Below, in pieces: positions 55,186 through 63,664 of a stretch of DNA of 64,000 nucleotides. The stretch is from Burkholderia ubonensis subsp. mesacidophila (GTDB lineage Bacteria; Pseudomonadota; Gammaproteobacteria; Burkholderiales; Burkholderiaceae), in NCBI RefSeq assembly GCF_002097715.1, contig NZ_CP020738.1, positions 682,001 through 746,000 on the forward strand, read 5' to 3'. Numbering within the stretch: the stretch's first letter is position 1; each line of letters begins with the position of its first letter. Below the pieces are notes generated by a model. The model had not been told where the DNA came from. It did not search any database and was given only the letters and a program-made list of their open reading frames with translations. The position numbers and the translations under genes were made by a program.

Positions 55186-56143
55186 AATTTGAGTATGACC
55201 CACTTGGACGGCGGACGGCGAAGACCGAAACCTGCTTCGATCATCGCGGCGTGGAGTTGCGCGCCGAGCGCAAGCGGTTCGTGTGGGAAGGGTTGAGGCT
55301 CGCGCAGGAGATTCGCGAAACCGGCGTCAGCAGCTATGGTTACAGCCCGGATGCGCCGTATACGCCGGCAGCGCGCGTCGACGCGGTGATCGCGGATGCG
55401 ATTGCCGCGGTTGCGATCGAGAAGGCGAAACACGCGGCACGGGTCTACCATTTCCATACGGATCTGGTCGGCGCGCCGCTGGAGGTGACGGACGAGGCGG
55501 GCGAGGTCGCGTGGGCCGGGCGGTATTCGGCGTGGGGGAAGGTCGAGGCTGGGGATCGGCAGCTGGCGGCGCCGCGCACCGACCAGCCGTTGCGGTATGC
55601 GGGGCAGTATGCTGATGACCGTACGGGGCTGCATTACAACACGTTCCGGTTTTATGACCCGGATGTGGGGCGGTTTGTTAATCAGGATCCGATTGGGTTG
55701 TCGGGGGGCAACAATTTATATGCCTATGCGCCTAATCCGACTAGGTATTTTGATCCGCTTAGTTGGATTCATGAGACTGCCCCCGGGTATCATGTTTATG
55801 GACTTTATGAACCGGGGGCAACGAAGTGTTACTACGTCGGCATAACGGATGATCTCATGCGGCGGCAAGTTGAACATGCAGCGTCTGGAAGATTGGGTAT
55901 TGAGGATGAAATGAGGCCGTTGGAACGAAACGTCACCTATGGGCAGTCGCGTGGTTACGAGCAGGCATATTCGAGCACTACAAAACTAAGACCGCGACCG
56001 TTGGTGAACCGATCTCCGCGACCAATCGTGGCAACAAGATTAACTCCTTTGATCATGCGAGCACGACGCGGGAAGCGTGCCGACAAGCATATTTTGAGGA
56101 GCATTGCAAGGCGAAGAGTAGTCAACTCAAAGGTGGATGTTAA
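55186..56143 (+). pseudogene. Displaced Rhs tip with frameshifted GIY-YIG nuclease toxin
   Basis: Bases 55186-55740 duplicate the Rhs core end (52837-53391) almost exactly, including QYADDRTGLHYN and FVNQDPIGL, but without the rest of the Rhs gene. A different tip follows: YHVYGLYEPGATKCYYVGIT and RRQVEHAASGRLG, a GIY-YIG-type nuclease signature. The open frame continues to 56177, but after GYEQAY (near 55970) the sensible protein lies in another frame (IFEHYKTKTATVGE, SATNRGNKINSFDHAS), ending at the TAA at 56141. A single-base loss in the source reading of this region explains it. So this is an orphan, probably inactive, tip kept as recombination stock. Confidence 0.8.
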
Positions 56144-56631
56144 TAATGGGTTCGATCAAGTTGCATGGGTGGGATAAGAAGCCGAGAACTCCAATTCGAT
56201 CTCTTAAGGTTGGGGATATATTCTTGATGGCGTTGAGTGAGTCATCTTATGCTGTTGGGAGAATATTGTCTAAGCTTGATATTGGTCATGGGGTTGAGTT
56301 TTTTGATTTGAATTTGTCTGAGCACGAAGTTGCTGCGGGCCAAATTGAGAATGCCGAGATGCTTGCTGGGCCGGTGATAGTTGATTCGTATTGGGTATTT
56401 GATAGAAAACCTGATTGCGACTGGCGCATTGTTGGGCATGAGTCAGGATTTTCTCCGTCTGAGGGGGTGAATGCATATTTTTCATATGGCGGAGCTCAGT
56501 ATTGGAAAATTGATTTATTCGGTAATCAGGTTGAAATATCGAAACGGGAGGCTGAAGAGCTTCCTCCGTATACGCCGCAGCGAGATGCTCAAATCAAGAA
56601 ATGGCTAACTCCGCTACTGAAAAAGCAGTGA
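56137..56631 (+). CDS. Imm26-like immunity protein for the displaced GIY-YIG tip
   Basis: 164 residues; start at ATG 56137, overlapping the original end of the toxin frame, or ATG 56146. The core RSLKVGDIFLMALSESSYAV and VEFFDLNLS matches the Imm26 type of polymorphic-toxin immunity proteins. Very A+T-rich for this genome. It is intact although its toxin is frameshifted, consistent with selection for protection against neighbours carrying the active toxin. Confidence 0.7.
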   Translation: MLIMGSIKLHGWDKKPRTPIRSLKVGDIFLMALSESSYAVGRILSKLDIGHGVEFFDLNLSEHEVAAGQIENAEMLAGPVIVDSYWVFDRKPDCDWRIVGHESGFSPSEGVNAYFSYGGAQYWKIDLFGNQVEISKREAEELPPYTPQRDAQIKKWLTPLLKKQ

Positions 56632-57048
56632 TTGATCAAACGTAGGGCGACATCGTTTGATGCAGCGTAATCGTGCATGGTGGCCAAGGCGGGAACGATC
56701 GCCTCGGCCGGACGATGTTTGGAATCAGGGAAAGTCGGGCTGCGGGATCGACGGTTGGCGTGGAGACATAACGAGTAGCCGTTAGGTACGTGCGGCAGCA
56801 TGCTGATGATATACCCGGACTGCATATGAGCCGGTCCGGTTTTACGATCCTGTCGTGGCCGCGGAATTTCAACTGGATTGGGTGTCAAATGATTCCACGT
56901 GGAAAGCTGAGCTGAAAATTCGGCAGATTGTTCGCTGTGCGGCGCTGTTATATGCAACTCATTGTTGGTGTTTGGCGCATTGAACATATGACGCGAGAGA
57001 GGATCGGTTTGGGGGGCGCTTGATTTGGTAATCGAAAAGGCTGCTTTA
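56632..57048. other. Gap with a degraded Rhs core fragment (56781-56866)
   Basis: No intact gene. At 56781-56866 the rightward sequence still aligns with the Rhs core segment that encodes [16 protein letters not shown] and [10 protein letters not shown], but with stops and substitutions (reads RYVRQHADDIPGLHMS). The part 56640-56780 has a different, higher-G+C composition and I could not identify it. Confidence 0.6.
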
Positions 57049-57675
57049 ATGGATGCTCGATTCTATGTCGTTAAATATCGCCCGGGTGAGTTTGGGTGCC
57101 CGCACCTCTTGTCCGGAGCGGTAAATCGCGATGAGTGGGAGTGGCCAATGTATGTTGGCGATCCATTCAGCGTGGCAGTGGAGCACGATTACATATATCA
57201 GCTTGCCGACTCTAAGGCTTCGGTTGATTTTGATTTTTATGGAAGTCAGACAAATTTTGTGTCGGAGCAGTTTTTGCAGGTGTGTAATGCGATGAAGGTT
57301 CGTTATCGTGAAATCCCATTGCGGATCACGTACGATGGTAAAGATGTTGGGGATAAGCGCTATTCGATATTTCTCCCGGCGGAACACGTTGCGTTGCTTG
57401 ACCGAAGTAACTCTGAATTTTCGGAAGATCGGGATATGGAAACAGGAGGGATTGCTGAGAACAATCTTTTTCCCGGTACTCCAATGTACAGTTGGATCAA
57501 GCGATTTGTTCCTCGCGATGATTGTGCATCAACCTTGTTTCGAAGCGTCGAGATAATGGAGCTTGTTTGTAATGAGAAATTCAAGGGGGAGGCGGAGAGG
57601 GTGGCGTTGAAGGGCGTCGAGTTCATTCCGATAGATAACAACTACATCTATGATCCGTGGGGCGAGGTGTCGTAA
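57049..57675 (+). CDS. Orphan immunity protein, DUF1629/Imm11-43-like
   Basis: 208 residues from ATG 57049 (a TTG at 57025 is possible). ARFYVVKYRPGEFGCPHLLS, FVSEQFLQVCNAMKVRYREI, YSIFLPAEHVALLDRSNSEF and CNEKFKGEAERVALKGVEFI follow the DUF1629 pattern seen after Rhs toxin tips. A+T-rich. Its toxin is gone; only a short Rhs core scrap precedes it. Family assignment is from memory of motif order. Confidence 0.6.
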   Translation: MDARFYVVKYRPGEFGCPHLLSGAVNRDEWEWPMYVGDPFSVAVEHDYIYQLADSKASVDFDFYGSQTNFVSEQFLQVCNAMKVRYREIPLRITYDGKDVGDKRYSIFLPAEHVALLDRSNSEFSEDRDMETGGIAENNLFPGTPMYSWIKRFVPRDDCASTLFRSVEIMELVCNEKFKGEAERVALKGVEFIPIDNNYIYDPWGEVS

Positions 57676-57684
57676 AGCGACGTT

Positions 57685-58288
57685 GTGGAACGCTCGGCAC
57701 CTGGCTACCTGGCTCGATCTACAGGCGTGGCACATCCATTTCGTATTGCGCTTCGTACCCGGCGCGTGCTCCTGGCGCTGGGTCTGGCGATTCCGCTCGC
57801 CACACCGAGTGCGACGCCTGAGTCAGGCACACCGCAACCGGTCGCGACCCCACCCGCACTGACGGTGTGGCAAACGCTCGACGCGCTCGTTCGCCAGCTC
57901 CCATTGGCGAATGGCGGTGGTGGAGTCCACTCTCCGCACCAGCCTGAGTGACAGCGGTCGCAACGACTCCGCGGTGTTCCTGGGCAGCGACGGCCCTGTG
58001 CAGCTTGCCGGCGACACCCGGATCACGGAAATCGACCTGCGGTTCAGCGTGAGGCGGCGCTTTCCGGGCTTTCTGGTGCTGAGTCTCGATGGAGACTGCA
58101 TCGGTATCGATGCCCTGCGCGCTCATTACGGCGAGGTTCCAATTACGGACTCCCCTCATGGGCACTCGCTTGAAGAAGAGACCGTGCATTCCTCGCGTCA
58201 GCCATGGGGCACGCTCTCGTTTGGCTTCAAGGAGCGCAACCCTGCTTGTCTGGCCACGATTGTGTTGGCTCCCGGCAAGATGGATTGA
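57685..58288 (+). pseudogene. Frameshifted third homologue of the VgrG-linked lipoproteins
   Basis: The first part (57685-~57920) reads RTRRVLLALGLAIPLATPSA then LTVWQTLDALVRQLPLANGG. The second, in the next frame (57911-58288), reads VVESTLRTSLSDSGRNDS, ITEIDLRFSVRRRFPGFLVL and QPWGTLSFGFKERNPACLAT. Together they span the whole lipoprotein family fold of 47747-48865. One extra base in the GGTGGTGG run near 57915 separates them, and the lipobox cysteine has been lost. Likely a decayed immunity gene, unless it is rescued by slippage. Confidence 0.75.
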
Positions 58289-58950
58289 GCGTCCGGGGCG
58301 TCGACCTTTGGAGGCACGCGAACCGGCCACTCTGGCCAGCGCGTCGAAGCGCAACGTGAGTGATCGCGCGCCATGGTTGGCCCGTCGGTCATGTCGACTG
58401 CCTCCGCAAATTCTCCCATCGTCCACCCCCTCCCAAGCAACAACCGCCGCGTATGCAACGCACCATGCACGTCATCGGACACGCATTCGCCGAGATAACG
58501 CAATTCCCGCCCTTCGATATCGACGAACCCGTGCCGGTACTCCCGCGCGAGCATCGTCCACAGCCTTGCCGCTCCAACCGACTGCCGCGCGCCGCTGATC
58601 AGGCACAGCCCGGCATCGAGCCCCCACCGATACAGCGTGGTCGCAAGCCCCTTGCGCTGGAACGAAGCGCGAAATTTGGAATGAGGCGCGCGCAGGTATC
58701 GATCCGCGCGGCGCGGAATTTCGGGCAGTCGATTGAACACCGTATACCCGGCGAGCTGCCGGGTCGCCGGATCTTCGACGTAGAGGAAATATTCACCGTC
58801 TGCCTCGCGATGGCGGACGATCAGGCCCGATGCGCCGAGCGCGACGGCCGGCAGGCCGTGCAGGCGGTGGCCCGGTTGATGGAGACGAGCGTGGAGCGTA
58901 TCCAGCTCATCGTCGATGGTGTTCTGGCAATGCTGTACGTCGATGCGCAT
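58198..58950 (-). CDS. GNAT-like acetyltransferase with altered C-terminus
   Basis: 250 residues as read. The core is GNAT-like: ADGEYFLYVEDPATRQLAGY, SKFRASFQRKGLATTLYRWG (acetyl-CoA loop), ISGARQSVGAARLWTMLARE, then YLGECVSDDVHGALHTRRLL. The last ~55 residues run antisense through the lipoprotein pseudogene and are probably read-through after loss of the native stop; the natural protein likely ends near 58311. A broken copy of the same gene is at 54818-55185. Role unknown; it travels with the T6SS island. Confidence 0.65.
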   Translation of the reverse strand: MRIDVQHCQNTIDDELDTLHARLHQPGHRLHGLPAVALGASGLIVRHREADGEYFLYVEDPATRQLAGYTVFNRLPEIPRRADRYLRAPHSKFRASFQRKGLATTLYRWGLDAGLCLISGARQSVGAARLWTMLAREYRHGFVDIEGRELRYLGECVSDDVHGALHTRRLLLGRGWTMGEFAEAVDMTDGPTMARDHSRCASTRWPEWPVRVPPKVDAPDAQSILPGANTIVARQAGLRSLKPNESVPHG

Positions 58951-59051
58951 GGCAAAGGGAGATCGTGTCGAGCGTGTCGAATGAATGGGTCATGGCGATG
59001 GAAAACGGAGGAAGCGGCCCCGCGGCTCGGCAAGCGAGCCGGGGCCGCCAA

Positions 59052-59135
59052 TCAGCTGGGGATGTGCTGGAAACCGGCAGCGATCGCGGCGAGGCCCGCG
59101 ACGCAGAGAGCGATCAGGATCAGGACTTTGTGCAT
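59052..59135 (-). CDS. Small single-pass membrane protein (27 residues)
   Basis: Starts at the ATG at 59135 with AGAGG about 7 bases upstream. The peptide is one hydrophobic helix (KVLILIALCVAGLAAIAAG) flanked by MH and FQHIPS. Too short for standard gene callers, but it has a ribosome site, a proper stop and a clean membrane helix. It could be a small regulatory membrane protein. Confidence 0.45.
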   Translation of the reverse strand: MHKVLILIALCVAGLAAIAAGFQHIPS

Positions 59136-59523
59136 CACGCCTCTTTCCTCATGAATGCGCGGCGCCGGCAGGCGGCGTCGCGGAGACGATGAACGGCGGG
59201 CCGGAGCCCGCACGGCCGTCGCGCAGGGCGACGGTCGGAATGTCCGAACGATGCAAGCGGCCCAAGCACCCGGGCGAGCCGACACGCACACGGACGGCCC
59301 GCACCATACGCGGTCATCGCGCATCCGGCAATCCCGCTTTATGTAAAAGGCGTCATTTGACCGTATTTCGCGACAATTGGCCGCAAGCAGACCATTTTTG
59401 AGATGAATTGAGCGCGCAAAGCGCCTGCGTCCTGATCCGCAGGCGGCCTGCCGTTTTGCACCCGACGAAAGCAGCGCAGGCGACCGCTTTGCGAGACGGT
59501 GTTCCGGCCAGGCCGGCGGCAAA
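59136..59523. other. Gap without recognised gene
   Basis: 388 bases between the small membrane protein and the ICMT-like gene. Only weak frames with biased composition are present. The part 59330-59410 is more A+T-rich and may hold the promoter of the leftward small gene. Confidence 0.4.
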
Positions 59524-60807
59524 TCAACCGGCGCGCTGCTGCCCGAACACCCGCCGGATCCGCGCGAACAACCCGTGCTCGGCGACCCATGCCGCATACG
59601 CGCGATAGTCCGGATCGCGCATCAGGTGGCGCTCCTCGGTCTTCGCGCGCAGGAAGTAGATCAGGTTGACCGCGACCAGCGCCGCGCAATGCGCGAGCGC
59701 GACCTGCCAGCCGAGCGGCTCGACGAACGGCACCGAGATCATCCAGTACGACAGGTTCTTCGCGATGTAGGCCGGATGCTTCGTGAAGCGGTAAGGGCCG
59801 GACGTGATGATCCCGCGGTGGGTCAGGTTCGAGAAACGCAGGCCGAACGAGATCGTCGACAGCGCGTAGCACAGCAGCAGCGCGATGATCGTCGCACCCC
59901 AGACCACGCGGATCGCCGGCGCGGAGAGCAGCCAGTTGTCCCAGAACAGCGAGCCTTCGTAGCGGATGTAGTTGTTCGAGATCAGCGACCAGAACGGCTG
60001 GTAGCAGATCAGCGCGGCGAGCCAGCCGAGCGTCGTCGGCTCGACGGTGCGCACGTGGCTGTCGAGGATGCGGAACGTGCACAGGTAGCCGACGGTGCCG
60101 AACATCAGGTCCATCGTGAACGACAGGTCGTACATGAACACGAACAGCGCGAGCGACATCGGCGCATGCATCGCGTTCGCGAGCGATGCGCTCAGGTGGT
60201 CGGCGTCCTTCGACAGGTAGACGGTCATCAGCGGCAGGAAGAACGCCTTGACCATCCACCCGGCGAGCATCTCGCGCACCGGCTGCCAGCTCGCGGGCTG
60301 CTCGCCGCGGAACAGGAAGCGCCCCCACAGCAGGTAAGCGTCGTCGGTCTCGCGCTGATGGCGGTCCATCCACGCGAAATAGACCGGCGCGGCGACGATC
60401 ACGTAGGGCGCGAGCGCGCGCAGCAGCGACCAGAACGGCAGGTAGAACGCGCCGTGATACTCGGGCAGCAGCCAGTACAGCATGCCGATGCCCGCGTAGA
60501 CCGACGCGAGCGCGCCGAGACGCACCGCGACGCGGGCGACGCCGAGCGGCCGCACGGCCTGCCGTGACAGGCCGGCGCTCGGCCGCAGGTAGACGCGCGA
60601 GATGAGGAGTTCGTGCAGCGCGATCGTGCCGATGATCGCGAGACTGGCGATGACCGCGCGCGTGGCGCCGTCGAGGGCGGGCTGGTCGCGTGTGATCCAC
60701 AGCGCGAAGAGGCCGGCCGTGACGCCGAGCAGGCCGGCGCGCAACGGAGTGGCGGAGCGGGGCGGCCGGTCTTGTAAGGCGGAGAGGCCTTCGAGCGTCG
60801 AGTTCAT
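59524..60807 (-). CDS. Integral membrane protein with ICMT/PEMT-like methyltransferase C-terminus
   Basis: 427 residues from ATG 60807 (ACGAGGACCAT upstream), with about nine hydrophobic segments. The end carries the isoprenylcysteine carboxyl methyltransferase/phospholipid methyltransferase pattern: SGPYRFTKHPAYIAKNLSYW, then LRAKTEERHLMRDPDYRAYA, which bind S-adenosylmethionine in that family. The first ~270 residues are an extra membrane part not found in ordinary ICMTs. Bacteria lack prenylated proteins of the eukaryotic kind, so a lipid or isoprenoid substrate is more likely. Confidence 0.75.
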   Translation of the reverse strand: MNSTLEGLSALQDRPPRSATPLRAGLLGVTAGLFALWITRDQPALDGATRAVIASLAIIGTIALHELLISRVYLRPSAGLSRQAVRPLGVARVAVRLGALASVYAGIGMLYWLLPEYHGAFYLPFWSLLRALAPYVIVAAPVYFAWMDRHQRETDDAYLLWGRFLFRGEQPASWQPVREMLAGWMVKAFFLPLMTVYLSKDADHLSASLANAMHAPMSLALFVFMYDLSFTMDLMFGTVGYLCTFRILDSHVRTVEPTTLGWLAALICYQPFWSLISNNYIRYEGSLFWDNWLLSAPAIRVVWGATIIALLLCYALSTISFGLRFSNLTHRGIITSGPYRFTKHPAYIAKNLSYWMISVPFVEPLGWQVALAHCAALVAVNLIYFLRAKTEERHLMRDPDYRAYAAWVAEHGLFARIRRVFGQQRAG

Positions 60808-60910
60808 ATGGTCCTCGTATGGATGATGCCGACGCCGCAACGTGAGCGGCGCCGGCGGGCGGCCGGGGTTTGGAATGTTGTGTGCCCGGCCACCTGGTCC
60901 TGCGGGTCGA

Positions 60911-62803
60911 TTACTTCGGTACGGCGCCGCCGAGCAGGCCGCCGACCAAGTTCGTCACCGGCGCGAGCAGGTTGGTCGTGCCTGCCGTGCCGCCGGTCAG
61001 GCCGCCTGTCGCGGTGCTGGTGCCGCTGCCGCCCGGGGTCGTCATCGTCGTGATCACGCCGCCCGGACTCGCCGTGACGCCGGCGCCGGTGGCGCCGGCC
61101 GGCGACGTCAGCGAACCGGCAAGCGTGCCGACCGGTCCGTTCGTCAGCGCGCCGGTCAGGTTGCCGGTCACGCCACCGCCCGGCGCGGTGACCGTGCCGG
61201 TGAGGCTCGCGCCGAGCGGCGTCAGCGAATTGACGAGGTTCGTGACCGGCGCCAGCAGGCCGCCGGCGCCGGTGCTGCTTCCGCCGATCGAACCGAGCAG
61301 GTTGGTCACCGGTGCGAGAGGACCGCTTGCGCCGGTGCCGCCGGTTCCGCTGCCGGTGCCACTTGTCCCGCCGATGGAACCGAGCGAGCCGAGCAGGTTC
61401 GTCACGGGTGCGAGCGGGCCGCTGCCGCTGGTCCCGCCCGTGCCGCCCAAACCGCTGCTGGAGCTGCCCGTACTGCCGCCGAGCAGGCCGCCGACGCTCG
61501 CGACCGTGTTGCCGAGTTGCGTCACGACGTTGCCGAGATCGGCGCCTGCCGGGTTGGTCGTCGCGCCGCCGATCTGCGCGCCGGCCGTGCCGAGGCCGGT
61601 GCCGACCGTGGTCAGCAGGTTGCCGACCGGCGTGCCGGCGCCGGTCGTGGCGCCGACGTTCTGCGTGGTGCCGGGCGTCTGGACGCTGCCGGTCAGCGTG
61701 TTCGTGATCGGGTTGATGAGGCTGCCGACCTGCGTCTCGAGCTGCTGGATCGGTGTGGTGTTGATCGTGGTGTTGAGGCCGGACGCTGCCGTGTTGATGA
61801 CGCTGCCGACCGTGTTGACGAGGCCGCCGACGGTCGTCGTGACCGGCGCGAGCGGCGACAGCGGGCCGGCGCCGAGGCTCGTCACCGCGTTGCCGACGTT
61901 GTTGACGGCTGCGCCGGTGCCGCTCAGCAGGCCGGTCGTCGACGTCAGCGTCGGGCCGAGCGGATTCGCCGACACGCCGATCGAGCCGAGGCCGACCGCG
62001 ACGCCGTTGCCGAGGGACTGGACGCCGTTGCCGAGGCTCGTGACCGCATTGCCGACGCTGGTGGCAGCCGGATTGTTCGACACGCCGCCCACTTGCGTAC
62101 CGCCGTTCGCGACGGTCGTGCCGAGCGACGTGACGAGGGTGCCGGTCTGCTGGAAGATGCTGCCGAGCGGGGTGGCGCCGGAGGTGCCCGACGTGCCGGA
62201 GGTGCCTGACGTGCCGGAGGTGCCTGACGTGCCGGAGGTGCCTGACGTGCCGGAGGTGCCTGACGTGCCGGAGGTGCCTGACGTACCGGAGGTGCCCGAC
62301 GTGCCGGAGGTACCCGACGTGCCGGAGGTACCAGACGTACCGGAGGTGCCTGACGTACCGGAGGTGCCCGACGTGCCGGAGGTGCCCGACGTACCGGAGG
62401 TGCCTGACGTGCCGGAGGTACCCGACGTGCCGGAGGTACCCGACGTGCCGGAGGTGCCTGACGTGCCGGAGGTGCCAGACGTACCGGAAGTGCCCGAAGT
62501 CCCCGAAGTGCCCGAAGTGCCCGAAGTGCCCGAAGTGCCCGAAGTGCCCGAAGTGCCCGAAGTGCCCGAAGTCCCCGAACTACCCGAACTACCCGAACTA
62601 CCCGAACTACCCGAACTACCCGAACTACCCGAACTACCCGAACTACCGGAAGTCCCTGACGACCCCGATGTGCCCGACGATCCCGACGAGCTCGGCTTGA
62701 GCGCGGTAGACGTGGTCGGTCCGTCGACCGAACTGCAGCCTGACAGCGCGAGCAGCGACGAGATGGCGAGCGAGAGCGTCGTTCTTGTGAAGTATTTCTG
62801 CAT
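60911..62803 (-). CDS. Collagen-like outer-membrane lipoprotein with Gly-Thr-Ser/Gly-Ser-Ser repeats
   Basis: 630 residues from the ATG at 62803; an upstream reading to 62956 lacks signal-peptide logic. Lipoprotein signal [20 protein letters not shown] then SGCSS (lipobox Cys ~22). A G-x-y collagen-type stretch follows (GSS then GTS triplets, ~40-210). The C-terminal ~400 residues are Gly/Thr/Asn/Leu-rich with recurring [11 protein letters not shown] and [17 protein letters not shown] motifs, typical of a passenger adhesin or biofilm-type repeat domain. It would be surface-exposed. Burkholderia are known to carry collagen-like proteins, but this is not assigned to a named member. Confidence 0.82.
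   Translation of the reverse strand: MQKYFTRTTLSLAISSLLALSGCSSVDGPTTSTALKPSSSGSSGTSGSSGTSGSSGSSGSSGSSGSSGSSGSSGSSGTSGTSGTSGTSGTSGTSGTSGTSGTSGTSGTSGTSGTSGTSGTSGTSGTSGTSGTSGTSGTSGTSGTSGTSGTSGTSGTSGTSGTSGTSGTSGTSGTSGTSGTSGTSGTSGTSGTSGTSGTSGTSGTSGTSGATPLGSIFQQTGTLVTSLGTTVANGGTQVGGVSNNPAATSVGNAVTSLGNGVQSLGNGVAVGLGSIGVSANPLGPTLTSTTGLLSGTGAAVNNVGNAVTSLGAGPLSPLAPVTTTVGGLVNTVGSVINTAASGLNTTINTTPIQQLETQVGSLINPITNTLTGSVQTPGTTQNVGATTGAGTPVGNLLTTVGTGLGTAGAQIGGATTNPAGADLGNVVTQLGNTVASVGGLLGGSTGSSSSGLGGTGGTSGSGPLAPVTNLLGSLGSIGGTSGTGSGTGGTGASGPLAPVTNLLGSIGGSSTGAGGLLAPVTNLVNSLTPLGASLTGTVTAPGGGVTGNLTGALTNGPVGTLAGSLTSPAGATGAGVTASPGGVITTMTTPGGSGTSTATGGLTGGTAGTTNLLAPVTNLVGGLLGGAVPK
62181..62650 (-). repeat. Tandem 18-bp and 9-bp repeats in the collagen-like gene
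   Basis: About 17 copies of an 18-base unit (two G-T-S triplets) run from 62181 to about 62487. They are followed by about ten copies of a 9-base unit (CCCGAAGTG on the + strand) and eight of CTACCCGAA to about 62650. All units are multiples of three, so slippage would alter repeat length in frame. Confidence 0.92.
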
Positions 62804-63226
62804 GTTGGCCTCAACGATTGGTGTTTGTCCCGGCCAGAACTGCAATTTCCGCGCCATCGCAGTTTGCGCGGCGGGTGGCGGATTTTTCTTGCGGGAAGTC
62901 CGACGTTTGAGGCTTTTTGTCCTGAGTAATGGCGTTTTCGCGGAGCGGTGGCGCAATGGGCTGCGCGATGTTCCCGCAACGCGCCGTAACGCGCGTGGAA
63001 ACGTTACGTAGCGTCGGCGTCCGGCGGCGCATGCGCGTTGACAAGCTTACTGGCGCGGCGGCCCGCCCGACCGAGGCCCGCGTCTTTGACGAAATGCCCG
63101 CGCCTCGCGAACATGAGCGGATCGCGCCGCCCGGCGGGCAAACCCGCGCGAACCGGCAACCGGCGGCGCAACCGAAGCAATCCGAAATGAAATCCAAAAC
63201 GGAATCCGAACGAACAGGACAGAGAG
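62804..63226. promoter_or_regulatory. Divergent upstream region of collagen-like and CMD-family genes
   Basis: 423 bases without a convincing gene. It must carry the promoters of both divergent genes. The part nearest 62804-62940 is less G+C-rich, with TTTTTCTTGCGG and GGCTTTTTGTCC runs. I see no clear operator. Confidence 0.45.
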
Positions 63227-63625
63227 ATGAGCGAACAGGACAGGGAACAGGGCAAGGCGCGTCGCACCGACGTGATGGGCGAGGCCTTCGTCGAGCGGGC
63301 GATGCGCGATCTCGACGGATTTTCGCGGCCGCTGCAGGACTGGCTGAACGAGCACGCGTGGGGCAGCACGTGGCAGCGCGGCGGCATCGATCTGAAGACG
63401 CGCAGCCTGTGCACGTGCGCGATGCTGGCCGCGCTGGGCCGCAGCACCGAGCTGAAGGGCCACGTGCGCGGCGCGCTCAACAACGGCGCAAGCCTCGTCG
63501 AGATTCGCGAGGTGCTGCTGCACAGCGCGCTGTACGCGGGCGCGCCGGCGGCGGTCGAAGCATTCCGCAGCGCGCGCGAGGTGATCGCGGAACTCGGCCT
63601 GACGCTGCCCGGCAACGAGGACTGA
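63227..63625 (+). CDS. Carboxymuconolactone decarboxylase-family protein (PcaC-like)
   Basis: 132 residues, ACAGAGAG site just upstream. The CMD fold signature is DLKTRSLCTCAMLAALGRST then ELKGHVRGALNNGASLVEIR and EVLLHSALYAGAPAAVEAFR, matching PcaC length. PcaC decarboxylates 4-carboxymuconolactone in protocatechuate breakdown. A CxxC-type redox pair of AhpD is absent (Cys-Thr-Cys here), so the decarboxylase group fits better. A neighbouring alpha/beta hydrolase is compatible with a PcaD-like partner but is on the other strand. Confidence 0.82.
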   Translation: MSEQDREQGKARRTDVMGEAFVERAMRDLDGFSRPLQDWLNEHAWGSTWQRGGIDLKTRSLCTCAMLAALGRSTELKGHVRGALNNGASLVEIREVLLHSALYAGAPAAVEAFRSAREVIAELGLTLPGNED

Positions 63626-63664
63626 ACGCGTCGCCGCGCGCCGACGCGCGGCGACGTCAGGACG

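Noticed and set aside
54506..57048. Insertion sequence responsible for the Rhs cassette shuffling
   Set aside because: No transposase fragment, terminal inverted repeats or target duplication could be seen.
60870..63011. Rightward 713-codon frame rich in Val-Pro-Glu/Val-Pro-Asp repeats
   Set aside because: It is antisense to the collagen-like lipoprotein, which has a signal peptide, lipobox and proper start; the open frame follows from the 9/18-base repeat periodicity.
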